Positions 1-7,395 of a DNA stretch of 64,000 bases are shown here, in pieces (positions within the stretch are counted from its first letter, which is position 1; the number at the start of each line of letters is the position of its first letter). A model generated the notes under the pieces. The model saw only the letters and a list, made by a program, of their open reading frames with translations. It did no database searches and had not been told where the DNA came from. The stretch is from Alcanivorax sediminis (GTDB taxonomy: Bacteria > Pseudomonadota > Gammaproteobacteria > Pseudomonadales > Alcanivoracaceae). The DNA is taken from contig NZ_WIRE01000002.1 in assembly GCF_009601165.1 (NCBI RefSeq), positions 273,623 through 337,622 on the forward strand, in the 5' to 3' direction. Both the position numbers and the translations under genes were made by a program.

Positions 1-360
1 ACACTTGAACAGTTCAGCAAACTGTCTTGTCGGATTGTCTACAGCCTCTTTGCAGTGATTGACGTTAGTATGCAGCGCTATCTGAATATACTCGTTCCAA
101 TGTGCTCTCTGGGTTCCCACACCCAGATCTAAGCCAACTTATCCATGCACAGCTACGACAAAACCCCTTGTAACTGCTGAGAATAAAACAACTATAAGAA
201 ACCCCCAAAACATCTGTTAAAATCCAAAAGTTTCTTGGGTGTAGTGAGAAAAAATTATTTTTTTGAGTGGTTTGTTTTGGCAGGACTTGAAATACAAAAA
301 ATGAGTGATAATCTTTTCTGTATGGTGTCAGTCCTGCCGCAGACCGTTTCTCACCATACC

Positions 361-387
361 AAGAGTCGCTCAATGCGGCTCTTTTTT
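361..387 (+). terminator. Rho-independent terminator
   Basis: A 9-bp stem (361-369 with 375-383, one G-T pair) with a 5-nt loop runs into a T tract. It sits just inside an 8-bp inverted repeat ending at 359. It probably ends a transcript that begins left of the window. Confidence 0.65.
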
Positions 388-530
388 ATTCCTATTAAAA
401 AATAGTTTCATATTTTTTTGTTTTGTCAAATTATTTCTTCTTAAATATCAACTATTGTTTGCCACATTTTTTACCACATCAGAATAGAGCGAAGTGATAT
501 TCTAACTGTAAATTAGTGGTTTACCACATT

Positions 531-545
531 TTGCTACTGCTCGCA
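531..545. repeat. 15-bp direct repeat, copy 1
   Basis: TTGCTACTGCTCGCA differs at one base from the two copies at 1827-1841 and 1861-1875. The three copies bracket the relaxase gene, so a role in replication or transfer (iteron or oriT) is possible but not shown. Confidence 0.5.
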
Positions 546-622
546 CAGAGCAGTGTTTTAATAAAAGTCGAGACGGCCACTTTCTCAGTGATTGAGTTGT
601 TTTCCTTCTGCTTTAAATAAGA

Positions 623-1579
623 TTAGAGTTTTTTTATTATTCTTCCTGCGGACTTGAGATCTTTTTCTGTTATCTCTGACTGAAGTTTCTTGAAACTGTT
701 GAGTTGTTCTTCATAGTCTTGTCCTGCCTTGAATGCCTCTTCCAATTTTTCAAAAGCCAAAAGCATTGGCTGGATCTTTGTGTTGTGCAATTCTTCTAAA
801 TCTTGATATTCAGACAATCTTTCTTCTTGCTCTTTCAGATTGAGTTTCTTTGCTGTTATGTCTTTATCAAGATTGTGAACCAAACGCCTGACTTTATCGT
901 ATCTGTTGATTATTTCGCTGAGCTTCTTGCTGACAATAAACGTGTCTTTATCTAAGTGCTTTCTATTTCTCTCTCCTTTACTGATACCTCTACGAAAACC
1001 AAGGGGTTTGAATGCCTCTGCGGCCATATCTTGCATTTTCACAAAGTTATGGTTGAGCGGCAGAGTCTTGCCGTTTTCGTCCTTCCCCTTCTTCATTAAG
1101 TCTCTAAGAGGCGCTTTTTTCTTCTTAAAGTCATAATTAAAGAAGTGCACGTGAGCATGTATATTTCGCTTGAATTCGCCCGTTTTCTCGTCTGTATGAC
1201 CTTCATCGAGGTGAAGCTCATAGCCTAAAGGCTGGAAGCCGAAATCTGCGTGTATCGCTTTAATATAGCGCTGCATACATTCGTCAAACTCTTTCTTTCC
1301 GGGCTTTCTCTCTTTGAATTGATCTTCTGAGAAAACGACAACGTGCTCAAAAAGCACATTCATCTTGTCCTGTGGTTTTCTTCCTGAAACGGCTTTGTAT
1401 TGCGCCATACAGTCGTCTAGCGACTGGTAACGCATTCCAAAGTTATAAGGAGTGTATTTCTCTACTACGTTGGGTGAGTTGCTGTGCTTTCGGTAGCCGT
1501 GTGCCAGCACTTTCTGTGCTGCACCGCTCTTGTAGTATTGTGTTCTTACTGCGACGAAGTTCTTTTTATTCTGACTCAT
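623..1579 (-). CDS. MobV/Pre-like plasmid mobilization relaxase
   Basis: Likely a HUH relaxase that nicks an origin of transfer. The family mark is a histidine cluster, HLDEGH followed about 16 residues later by HAHVHF, resembling the HxDE...PHxH metal-binding motif of Pre/Mob enzymes. The C-terminal third is lysine- and glutamate-rich and probably coiled coil. At about 318 aa it is short for the family. An upstream TTG at 1621 would add 14 residues, but that stretch lies over an inverted repeat, so the ATG at 1579 is preferred. No accessory mob gene is seen. It shares the AT-rich composition of the integrase gene, which points to one mobile element. The relaxase call is firm; the subfamily is less so. 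Confidence 0.65.
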   Translation of the reverse strand: MSQNKKNFVAVRTQYYKSGAAQKVLAHGYRKHSNSPNVVEKYTPYNFGMRYQSLDDCMAQYKAVSGRKPQDKMNVLFEHVVVFSEDQFKERKPGKKEFDECMQRYIKAIHADFGFQPLGYELHLDEGHTDEKTGEFKRNIHAHVHFFNYDFKKKKAPLRDLMKKGKDENGKTLPLNHNFVKMQDMAAEAFKPLGFRRGISKGERNRKHLDKDTFIVSKKLSEIINRYDKVRRLVHNLDKDITAKKLNLKEQEERLSEYQDLEELHNTKIQPMLLAFEKLEEAFKAGQDYEEQLNSFKKLQSEITEKDLKSAGRIIKKL

Positions 1580-1595
1580 GCTTATCCAGTTCTTT

Positions 1596-1614
1596 ATGAT
1601 AATAAAATTATCAT
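1596..1614. promoter_or_regulatory. Inverted repeat in front of the relaxase gene
   Basis: ATGATAA and TTATCAT form a 7-bp perfect dyad around five bases, ending 17 bp before the preferred relaxase start. Position and symmetry suit an operator for a repressor of mob expression, or an RNA hairpin in the leader. No regulator is identified. Confidence 0.4.
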
Positions 1615-1826
1615 TTTTCAACTGGATCGCAAGAGCCAGATTTAACTCACTAAAGCATAACCCGCTCCGCTCTTGTTATGCAGTGAGCCAAAGAGGCTTC
1701 GCCCCTTCTGGAATCCCCGGAAAAGAAAAAATCAAAATCAATTAAAGCAGTGGTCGTGTTTTGTGTGGCTTAAATAAATGTCAAGCGAAGCGAGACGGCA
1801 AGCGCAATTATCCACTTGTGGACTAA

Positions 1827-1875
1827 TTGCTACTGCTTGCACAAATTGAGTATGGCTCATTTGCTACTGCTTGCA
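1827..1875. repeat. 15-bp direct repeats, copies 2 and 3
   Basis: TTGCTACTGCTTGCA occurs at 1827-1841 and again at 1861-1875, 34 bp apart, in the 320-bp gene-free gap between the relaxase and integrase genes. A one-mismatch copy lies at 531-545. Repeats next to a relaxase may mark an origin of transfer or replication. Confidence 0.5.
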
Positions 1876-1942
1876 AATTTTCTCTAATGTTCTGCTTTAG
1901 AAGAAAATTGCACGCCATCTAATGCAGTGCTTTAGTAGAGAT

Positions 1943-3382
1943 TCAAAATATTTTTAGAGTCGATATTGCTTTGAGCTTTTGTTTGGCATTAGGCCCAGCC
2001 GAATAAACGTCAAACGTAATGGTGCCGGTCTCATGCCCTACGATTGAAGCAATCGTTAGGCCGGGTATGTCGTTATTTTGCAGTAAGGTGATGAAAGATT
2101 TTCGCAGACTGTGAAAAACGTGTTCTTCCCCATATCCCAGAGATTTTTTCAGTCTTCCAAACTGTTTGCTTAGGGAATCAGATCGCTTGCCGTACTTGTT
2201 TTTACCGGACGCTGGCAGAAGGAAATCACCATCTGCCTCTTTCGTCAGACGCTTTATCAAAGGCTTTAAAACACGATGTACTGGAACAATCCTTTCTGCA
2301 TTGCTGGTTTTCCCGTCTCTTATATACAGACAATCAACCCCGTCATCATTGATCAAGTCAGAGACTTTCAACTGGCAAAGCTCTTCAATCCTTGCCCCGG
2401 TGTAGGCCCCCAGAGCAATCAGATCCGCCAGCGCCTGGCGGCGCGGCAAGGCTTGGGCAGATTGGTGAAGTTTCTGAATATCAGCAACAGTAAAGGCTTT
2501 TCGCTCTTTCTTGCGAACGCCCCTGATTTCTTCAAAGTCGTGATTCTCGAACGGGTTAGCTTGCTCTTGGTGATGTTGCTTGAACGTCTTGTCTTTCTTA
2601 ATCGCCCACTTCCAGAAGCTATTCCCGGCAAACAAATGCTGTTTCTTGGTTTTGTTGGCGCAATCCAGCGTGTCTAGGTATGCCTCAATGCTTTCGTGGC
2701 TAAGGTCTCGATGGTTTTCTTCTAGCCAAACTTTGAGCTTTTTGAGTCTGCTTAACTGCATATCTACTGTTTTGCCTACTATCCCCCGTTTACGTTGGTA
2801 CTCTTCAAAAGAATCCAGCCGGGTAATCGTGATTGGAGACTTTGCCCTGTAATGGCTTGGGTCTTTGAGAATCTGGCCAACTTCCTTTTGATTTACAGGG
2901 TTGATGGCTGTAACAACTTCCCCTTGCAGTAACTCAGTCAATTCCTTTTGGAACTGTACCCAGTTTGCAATATCCATCGCTTTGCCCTGATATTTCTGCA
3001 CCAATGGCAAAACTGCTTCATAGTCCAGCCCGAATGAATCCAGCTCCTTCACCAGCTCAAAACTGGCCTCATTCGCTTCTTTCGTCTTTCCAAGGGCTGA
3101 CAGCCGCACCGATTCATTTAAGTACGTCTCAATAGCCTGAGAGGCCAAATATGCCCCCTCTCGCTGACTTTCTCCCAAGTCAGGCGTCAAACCCCTTGCC
3201 TCAGCTATTGCGTCCCGCCATGCGCTTAAAAACGGCAATTTCAGCCGTTGGGCTTCTTGCTTCGATCCAGTCTTGAGACTTGCAGTGTATTCCCTCCGGT
3301 TTAACACCGGGCGAACGTCAGCAGGGACGGAGAGACGGACATACCAACTACCGCCCCGGAGGATGAGGTTATCGCTTGCCAT
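1943..3382 (-). CDS. Phage-type tyrosine recombinase (integrase)
   Basis: Site-specific recombinase, 479 aa, most likely the enzyme that integrated this element. The N-terminal end (GGSWYVRLSVPADVR) matches the DNA-binding start common in proteobacterial island integrases, followed by a core-binding SAM-like region. The catalytic domain shows the active-site set: Arg in GARIEEL, Lys in DGKTS, H424-x-x-R427 in HSLRKS, His450 in GHETG and Tyr460. All six residues are present, so the enzyme looks functional. It is much longer than an integron integrase and is not one. The gene starts 136 bp from the attachment site and reads away from it. Confidence 0.92.
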   Translation of the reverse strand: MASDNLILRGGSWYVRLSVPADVRPVLNRREYTASLKTGSKQEAQRLKLPFLSAWRDAIAEARGLTPDLGESQREGAYLASQAIETYLNESVRLSALGKTKEANEASFELVKELDSFGLDYEAVLPLVQKYQGKAMDIANWVQFQKELTELLQGEVVTAINPVNQKEVGQILKDPSHYRAKSPITITRLDSFEEYQRKRGIVGKTVDMQLSRLKKLKVWLEENHRDLSHESIEAYLDTLDCANKTKKQHLFAGNSFWKWAIKKDKTFKQHHQEQANPFENHDFEEIRGVRKKERKAFTVADIQKLHQSAQALPRRQALADLIALGAYTGARIEELCQLKVSDLINDDGVDCLYIRDGKTSNAERIVPVHRVLKPLIKRLTKEADGDFLLPASGKNKYGKRSDSLSKQFGRLKKSLGYGEEHVFHSLRKSFITLLQNNDIPGLTIASIVGHETGTITFDVYSAGPNAKQKLKAISTLKIF

Positions 3383-3414
3383 AGCTGTTCAATTTTTAGC
3401 CTGATTTAGCAAAA

Positions 3415-3458
3415 TTGTAGCAGCGGAGAGACTCATTTTGTAGCAAGAATTTGTAGCA
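3415..3458. repeat. Putative integrase arm-binding repeats
   Basis: TTGTAGCA occurs three times in the same orientation (3415-3422, 3438-3445, 3451-3458) between the integrase start and the attachment site. Short direct repeats in this position are typical of arm-type sites bound by the N-terminal domain of tyrosine integrases. A fourth copy at about 3606 lies beyond the core site. Function is inferred. Confidence 0.45.
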
Positions 3459-3517
3459 AACCTGCCTTTAACTCCTTGAAAATAAAGAAAAACAATAACT
3501 TAACCCCTTAAAATAGA

Positions 3518-3537
3518 GAGTCCCGCCCTCTCCGCCA
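3518..3537 (+). other. Attachment site: 3' end of tRNA-Ser
   Basis: GAGTCCCGCCCTCTCCGCCA reads as the end of a tRNA: T-loop remnant GAGT, T-stem CCCGC, acceptor strand CCTCTCC, discriminator G and CCA. The rest of the tRNA is missing. Such a 3' fragment next to an integrase is the direct repeat left by island insertion. The sequence predicts a tRNA-Ser gene starting GGAGAGG at the other end of the element. Confidence 0.75.
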
Positions 3538-3547
3538 TATTTTGAAA

Positions 3548-3573
3548 ACGCCCCGCACTGCGGGGCGTTTTTG
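3548..3573 (+). terminator. Terminator of the displaced tRNA-Ser gene
   Basis: A 9-bp GC-rich stem (3548-3556 with 3560-3568), a 3-nt loop and a T run, 10 bp after the tRNA fragment. It lies on the chromosomal side of the attachment site, so it probably served the tRNA before insertion. Confidence 0.75.
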
Positions 3574-3853
3574 TTTCTGCCGCCCGCAAAATCTCTCCAC
3601 AGCTTTTTGTAGCAGCCCAGCTTGCCTGGGCGAAGCAGGCGAAAGCCTGGCAGCAAGGTTGCGAGAGTTGGTGAGGGTGGCGACAGGAAAGCCGGGAAGA
3701 GCGGGAGGGTTGTTCATACTCGTCCGCCCCCGCCAAGAGCGGTGGTGATAGCGCAGGCGGTGGTCGCCGCTGTTTGTAAATCTCCCTAAAATTCCGGCCA
3801 GCGTTGGAACCTGCATTGGCAATCGCCATCAAATCGTTACCTTAAACCGGAGA
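3574..3853. other. Intergenic spacer
   Basis: No gene can be supported. Several overlapping frames have composition-driven, domain-free translations. There is an imperfect hairpin around 3615-3650 with CCTGG/CCAGG arms. Confidence 0.5.
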
Positions 3854-4864
3854 ATGGCTTTGTCTCAGACGCTGCAAGCGATAGCCGACCGACTTTACCG
3901 CATCCGCCACCTGTGGGCGGTAGTCAGTTTTGCGTTGGGGCTGGGCAGTTATTTTCTGGTGGAGCGCCAATCGTGGCTGGCGGCCGTACTCACGGGCTTC
4001 CTGGTACTCAGCTGGTTGCTGTTGCTGACAGAAGGGTTGTGGCAGCAGCGGTTTGCCGGCACGGCCATGGAAGGGATGTCGCAGGGTCTGCTCAAGTTGA
4101 TGCTGCAGGCCGTGCATCAGGAAGCCTTCTTCTTCAGTTTGCCTTTCGTGCTGCTGCAATGGTCCGGGGGCGCGGAATACATTCTCTTCACCACCCTGGT
4201 CATCAGCGCCGCTCTGATGAGCATCATTGATCCGATTTACTTCTGGCTGGCCCGTCACCGTGCCCTGTATTTCGGCTTTCATGCCTGGGCCTTGTTCGTG
4301 GCTCTGCTGGTGTTGCTGCCGCTGATCTTCCATTGGGAAACCGACACGGCGCTGACCTGGGCGGGTTGGCTAACCGCCCTGTTTGCCTTGCCCAGCTTCT
4401 GGCGCTTTGGCGGGCCACGAAAATGGTTTCGCTGGGCAGGCTTGGTGGCGGTGTCAGTCATGATCGCGCTGTCCCCCCGCTGGCTGGCCCCGCTGGTGCC
4501 GCCACTGACCTTGTCCCTGCAGGATCGGGCCATGGCGCTGTCGTTCAGCCGTACTGAGCGGCGGCCACTGGTCACCGGTGAGGTCTTCACCAGCACAGAA
4601 GTGAAGGAAGGCCTCTATGCCTACACGGCGATCAAGGCCCCGCTGGGACTGGGGCAGCAGGTTTACCATTACTGGTTCCAGAATGGCGAGCTGGTGGATC
4701 GCATCCCGCTCAAGGTCTACGGCGGCCGTGATTCCGGTTTCCGGACCTGGTCCCACAAGAAACATATCCCGCTGCCCTCAGAAGGCAGCTGGCGCGTGGA
4801 AGTACGCACGGAAGACAATCAGATCATCGGCGTGATGCGGTTTTATATTACGCCAGGCGTCTGA
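3854..4864 (+). CDS. DUF5924/DUF2914 inner-membrane protein
   Basis: A 336-aa membrane protein of unknown function. Roughly residues 15-215 hold about seven hydrophobic segments. The C-terminal 110 residues form a soluble beta-rich domain of DUF2914 type, recognised by the order VYHYWF, NGELVDRIPL, WSHKKH, GSWRVEV and MRFYI. In that family the soluble domain follows a membrane anchor and probably lies in the periplasm. The ATG at 3854 is chosen because the preceding GGAG and the hydrophobic start fit well. It is the first core gene right of the island and appears to be transcribed alone. Confidence 0.75.
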   Translation: MALSQTLQAIADRLYRIRHLWAVVSFALGLGSYFLVERQSWLAAVLTGFLVLSWLLLLTEGLWQQRFAGTAMEGMSQGLLKLMLQAVHQEAFFFSLPFVLLQWSGGAEYILFTTLVISAALMSIIDPIYFWLARHRALYFGFHAWALFVALLVLLPLIFHWETDTALTWAGWLTALFALPSFWRFGGPRKWFRWAGLVAVSVMIALSPRWLAPLVPPLTLSLQDRAMALSFSRTERRPLVTGEVFTSTEVKEGLYAYTAIKAPLGLGQQVYHYWFQNGELVDRIPLKVYGGRDSGFRTWSHKKHIPLPSEGSWRVEVRTEDNQIIGVMRFYITPGV

Positions 4865-5354
4865 AGCCGGGCGCCAGCGCAAACTTGCCACGAAGCCCCC
4901 TGTCGGAACCGAAGTGCAACGGAGCTAACGCACTGACTGTGGCCCGAAGGGGTCGGCGAATGGCACGCGAGCCTGACCAGACCAGGAAACCAGGAACCCT
5001 CACCTTCAAGTCGAGGGTCTGGATGGCCGTAACTCGATTACAGGCACTCGCTACCCCGCTTCAATACACCCTCGTAGTGCCCGGAAAAACACCCTCTCTA
5101 TAGCAGTGCCCATAGCCCAGTAACGTACGCAGGCCGAGCGAAGTAAACGGCGCGAAGCGCAATGGCAGAATGATATCCATCGACCCTGCTCAACAGACGG
5201 GCCCATAATCTTTGTAGGATATGGCTTACAGAAAAAGCTAACCGGTTGATATAGAGTCAATTTCTGGATGGCATGAAATTGCGAGTAAGCACGATCGTGC
5301 GGGTATTATGTCGAACGTTCGCGATTTGTCAGTTGGGATACGTTCTTATTTTCA
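4865..5354. other. Gene-free stretch before the cassette array
   Basis: No convincing coding region; the small frames show no domain. A 25-bp sequence at 4905-4929 recurs with two mismatches at 32044-32068, so it is a dispersed repeat. No integron integrase gene or obvious cassette promoter is found here. Confidence 0.55.
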
Positions 5355-5433
5355 ACGTAACGAGTTGTCTTTGAAGTGAAAACCAAACACAACCGCGTTG
5401 TGGCGAAAATAATTATGTCGAATTGAGTTAAGT
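5355..5433 (+). repeat. Leftmost cassette boundary (atypical attC or attI)
   Basis: GTTAAGT at 5427-5433 is a good core site, and it is the exact complement of the inner core (ACTTAAC) of the first cassette's own attC, so recombination clearly occurred here. Upstream, ACGTAAC at 5355-5361 could be the partner core, and the middle has a perfect CACAAC/GTTGTG hairpin. The flanking L boxes do not pair as in a normal attC. It may be a decayed attC or an attI-like site. Confidence 0.45.
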
Positions 5434-5469
5434 CGATTGGTTCGTCTTAATACGCTGTTAAGTGAAAAT

Positions 5470-5778
5470 ATGACAAAGCATTGCTGTGCCGACATGGATC
5501 GTTCAATGCGCATGGATTGCGATGTCCATGAGAGCGCTTACGATTGCCCGGACGTTTTGGTCTCATATGTTCCGAGGTTTGATGAGTACGGCCTGATCAT
5601 CCATGACGGCGGGACTTCTTCGATTGAAATAGTATTCTGCCCCTGGTGCGGAAGAAAACTTCCTGAGTCCAAGCGGGATCAGTGGTTTGATGAGTTAGAG
5701 AGGCTGGGTTTTGATGATCCAGCTCTGCAGGAGATACCCGATGCTTTCAAAAGCGACGCATGGTACAGGGACACTTAA
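5470..5778 (+). CDS. Cassette 1: DUF6980-like protein
   Basis: A 102-aa soluble protein of unknown function. It resembles a small family (DUF6980) with an N-terminal KHCC motif, a middle FDEYGLIIHDGG block, and FCPWCGRKLPESKRD. The paired cysteines (CC near the start and CPWC) suggest a zinc site. The ATG at 5470 is preferred to the upstream TTG at 5437 because family members begin just before the KHCC motif. The stop codon lies inside the core site of its attC, as is common in integron cassettes. Small cassette proteins of this sort often lack known roles. Confidence 0.75.
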   Translation: MTKHCCADMDRSMRMDCDVHESAYDCPDVLVSYVPRFDEYGLIIHDGGTSSIEIVFCPWCGRKLPESKRDQWFDELERLGFDDPALQEIPDAFKSDAWYRDT

Positions 5779-5820
5779 CAAGGCTGAGCACGCGACAAGC
5801 GCGTGTCAGCGGCGTTAAAT
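5773..5820 (+). repeat. attC site of cassette 1
   Basis: Outer core ACTTAAC (5773-5779) and GTTAAAT (5814-5820). Between them the stem GCTGA/TCAGC, an unpaired G and CACGCG/CGCGTG around a 5-nt loop gives the folded form recognised by integron integrases, including an extrahelical base. Confidence 0.9.
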
Positions 5821-5824
5821 CGTT

Positions 5825-6370
5825 ATGAATATCGAGTCACGACTAAATGAGTTGCCAGATTTCGCTACATCCGTTGTTGAGGTGGCGCGGTCTTTGTTGA
5901 GTGTGGGAGAAATTGAAACTGGCAAGGATTATTTCAAGCTTGGAAATGACAAAGCTGTTGCCCCAATGTACTCCGCCATGACTATCTGGGACGGAAGATC
6001 TGAAGATGAGTTGGCGTCACACCTAGGCCGCTTTGATTTTGAAGTTCCCTCTATGTATAGAGAGATTTACTCAAGCTTTGCCGGTCTAAGTATTTATGAC
6101 CTCGACATTTTCGGCACACTTGTTTATCCGGGCCTTCAGCCACTTGATATTGTGGCCGCGAATCAATTTTGGCGAAATCCTTACAAGTCAGGAAGACATC
6201 TCTTTCATTTCGGTGGTCGAAGCTATACAGCCTCTGATAATGCTGGGTACTTCATACGTGCTGACGCAATTGAAGTGCAGACAGAAGAGGGTGCTATCCT
6301 GGAGAAATATGATTGCCTTTCCGATTTTTTTCATAATGAAGTCGCCATTGTTTCTGCTGGAAAGGCATAG
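5825..6370 (+). CDS. Cassette 2: SUKH (SMI1/KNR4-like) protein
   Basis: A 181-aa soluble protein. The segment IVPSMYREIYSS-like (here VPSMYREIYSSFAGLSIYDL) followed by an aromatic- and acid-rich region is the usual pattern of the SUKH superfamily, widely seen as immunity proteins against contact-dependent or polymorphic toxins. No toxin gene is next to it, so it may be an orphan immunity gene carried as a cassette. The ATG is only 4 nt past the core site, leaving no room for a ribosome binding site inside the cassette. The stop is just before its attC. SUKH membership is inferred from pattern only. Confidence 0.65.
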   Translation: MNIESRLNELPDFATSVVEVARSLLSVGEIETGKDYFKLGNDKAVAPMYSAMTIWDGRSEDELASHLGRFDFEVPSMYREIYSSFAGLSIYDLDIFGTLVYPGLQPLDIVAANQFWRNPYKSGRHLFHFGGRSYTASDNAGYFIRADAIEVQTEEGAILEKYDCLSDFFHNEVAIVSAGKA

Positions 6371-6425
6371 ATTTAACAAGAATCTGCAGCCGACCGCTTC
6401 GCGCCGGCTGAGCTAAGCGTTAAGT
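6371..6425 (+). repeat. attC site of cassette 2
   Basis: Core sites ATTTAAC (6371-6377) and GTTAAGT (6419-6425). The CAGCCG/CGGCTG arms form the central stem. Confidence 0.88.
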
Positions 6426-6428
6426 GCT

Positions 6429-6761
6429 ATGAGGCTGATACCAATAACTATGCTTCTCATTGCTTCAGCTTCTGTATTTGCTGAGCCTGATATTGAGAGT
6501 GCAGTGAGAAGCTTGTTGGCTGGGGAAGCCGCTGTTATCGAACATGTTGGGCCCAGTCTGCAAGCCAAGATTGATTCACTGCCTGATAACTGCTCAGTTG
6601 AAGTGGTTATTGGCGATGCTGAATACCCCATCGGTGATGGAGAGGCCACCCATCATTCACTCGTAGAGTGCGGAGCTTCAGGTGGTATAGGTTTGAGGCT
6701 TAAAGCGTTGGGAAGTAATGATTACCGTGTGCTTGGCTTTTGGAGTCTGTCAGGCACTTAA
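6429..6761 (+). CDS. Cassette 3: small secreted protein
   Basis: A 110-aa protein with an N-terminal signal peptide (hydrophobic run ITMLLIASASVFA, predicted cleavage before EPDIES), so probably periplasmic. The mature part is acidic with two cysteines (in DNCSVE and VECGAS) that could form a disulfide. No family is recognised. The start codon lies 3 nt after the cassette core site and has no visible ribosome binding site. The stop codon overlaps the next attC core. Export to the periplasm is the only firm inference. Confidence 0.7.
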   Translation: MRLIPITMLLIASASVFAEPDIESAVRSLLAGEAAVIEHVGPSLQAKIDSLPDNCSVEVVIGDAEYPIGDGEATHHSLVECGASGGIGLRLKALGSNDYRVLGFWSLSGT

Positions 6762-6807
6762 CAAGTACCTCCAGGCCGACCTTCGGTGGCTGAGGCGGGC
6801 GTTACGT
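6756..6807 (+). repeat. attC site of cassette 3
   Basis: Core sites ACTTAAC (6756-6762) and GTTACGT (6801-6807). The central GGCCGAC-CTTCGG-TGGCTG region matches the attC sites of cassettes 4 and 6. Confidence 0.88.
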
Positions 6808-6817
6808 TGATTAGATC

Positions 6818-7327
6818 ATGAGAATCTGGGTGCTTTTGGTGGTTGTCATGTTGTGCGGGTGTACTGTTCTAGCCAAGGATGAGTACATGGCTGTTTCCGA
6901 TCCCGCTGGATATAAGCACTATGATTTCGAGCAACTGGATTGCTATGAAACTGAAGGCTTGGAGGTTTGCTCGCGCCCCTTCAAGAGCAAATCATTAATG
7001 ATTGGTGTCGTTGTGCCAATCTGGCCGCAATTTTCCAGAGGAAGGCTTTCTTACGATATCGAGCGGGATCGCTCCGTCCGAGTTAGGAACACGTCGGAAG
7101 GTATTGCTAAGTTGGTCTTGTTCTCGTCTGCGGCTGGTTGCGAGTATGAGGAAAGCTCCATCACATGCGCAGAGCTAGATAATTTTGAGCTGATGCCTAG
7201 CGAGAGCGTTTGGATGAAACTGCCAAAGCATGATGGCCTCGAAATACGAACTGATTTTGAGGGCAAAGGAAGCATCATTCAATTGCGCACAAAGACACGG
7301 CTCAATATCCATGCCGTATCTGTGTAA
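6818..7327 (+). CDS. Cassette 4: putative lipoprotein
   Basis: A 169-aa protein with a lipoprotein signal: short basic start, hydrophobic run and lipobox LCGC, giving a lipidated Cys14. The body is beta-rich and polar with a pair of cysteines (CEYEESSITC). No family is recognised. Membrane attachment on the periplasmic side is expected. The gene has no clear ribosome binding site and ends just before its attC. Confidence 0.7.
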   Translation: MRIWVLLVVVMLCGCTVLAKDEYMAVSDPAGYKHYDFEQLDCYETEGLEVCSRPFKSKSLMIGVVVPIWPQFSRGRLSYDIERDRSVRVRNTSEGIAKLVLFSSAAGCEYEESSITCAELDNFELMPSESVWMKLPKHDGLEIRTDFEGKGSIIQLRTKTRLNIHAVSV

Positions 7328-7328
7328 A

Positions 7329-7380
7329 ACGTAACAATAAGCAGCAGGCCGACCTTCGGCGGCTGTGCTGGGCGTTAACT
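7329..7380 (+). repeat. attC site of cassette 4
   Basis: Core sites ACGTAAC (7329-7335) and GTTAACT (7374-7380). The interior is nearly identical to the attC of cassette 6, suggesting the two cassettes share an origin or host. Confidence 0.9.
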
Positions 7381-7395
7381 CACTGAGGGAATATC

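Larger units (their letters stand above)
1..622. other. Gene-poor left edge of the element
   Basis: No convincing gene is seen. A 102-codon frame on the minus strand (65-373) has no recognisable domain and no clear ribosome binding site. The stretch holds an 8-bp inverted repeat (320-327 with 352-359), a terminator at 361-387, and a copy of a 15-bp repeat (531-545) that occurs twice more beyond the relaxase gene. Confidence 0.6.
1..3537. mobile_element. Right end of an integrated mobilizable element
   Basis: AT-rich DNA, unlike the GC-rich sequence to the right, carries a relaxase and a tyrosine integrase. It stops at a copy of a tRNA-Ser 3' end (3518-3537). The left end lies outside the window, so size and cargo are unknown. 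Integration at a tRNA 3' end by a tyrosine recombinase is the standard route for genomic islands. The intact tRNA-Ser is predicted at the unseen left end, because the fragment here is followed by a terminator that looks native to the chromosome. Confidence 0.75.

Noticed and set aside
65-373. 102-codon minus-strand frame at the left edge
   Set aside because: No domain, no ribosome binding site, and it covers a terminator.
1943-3382. Integrase as the integron integrase of the cassette array
   Set aside because: It is 479 aa with a phage-island N-terminus and is tied to the tRNA-Ser attachment site, separated from the array by core genes.
3468-3832. Several short frames right of the island
   Set aside because: They overlap the attachment site and terminator and have low-complexity, domain-free translations.
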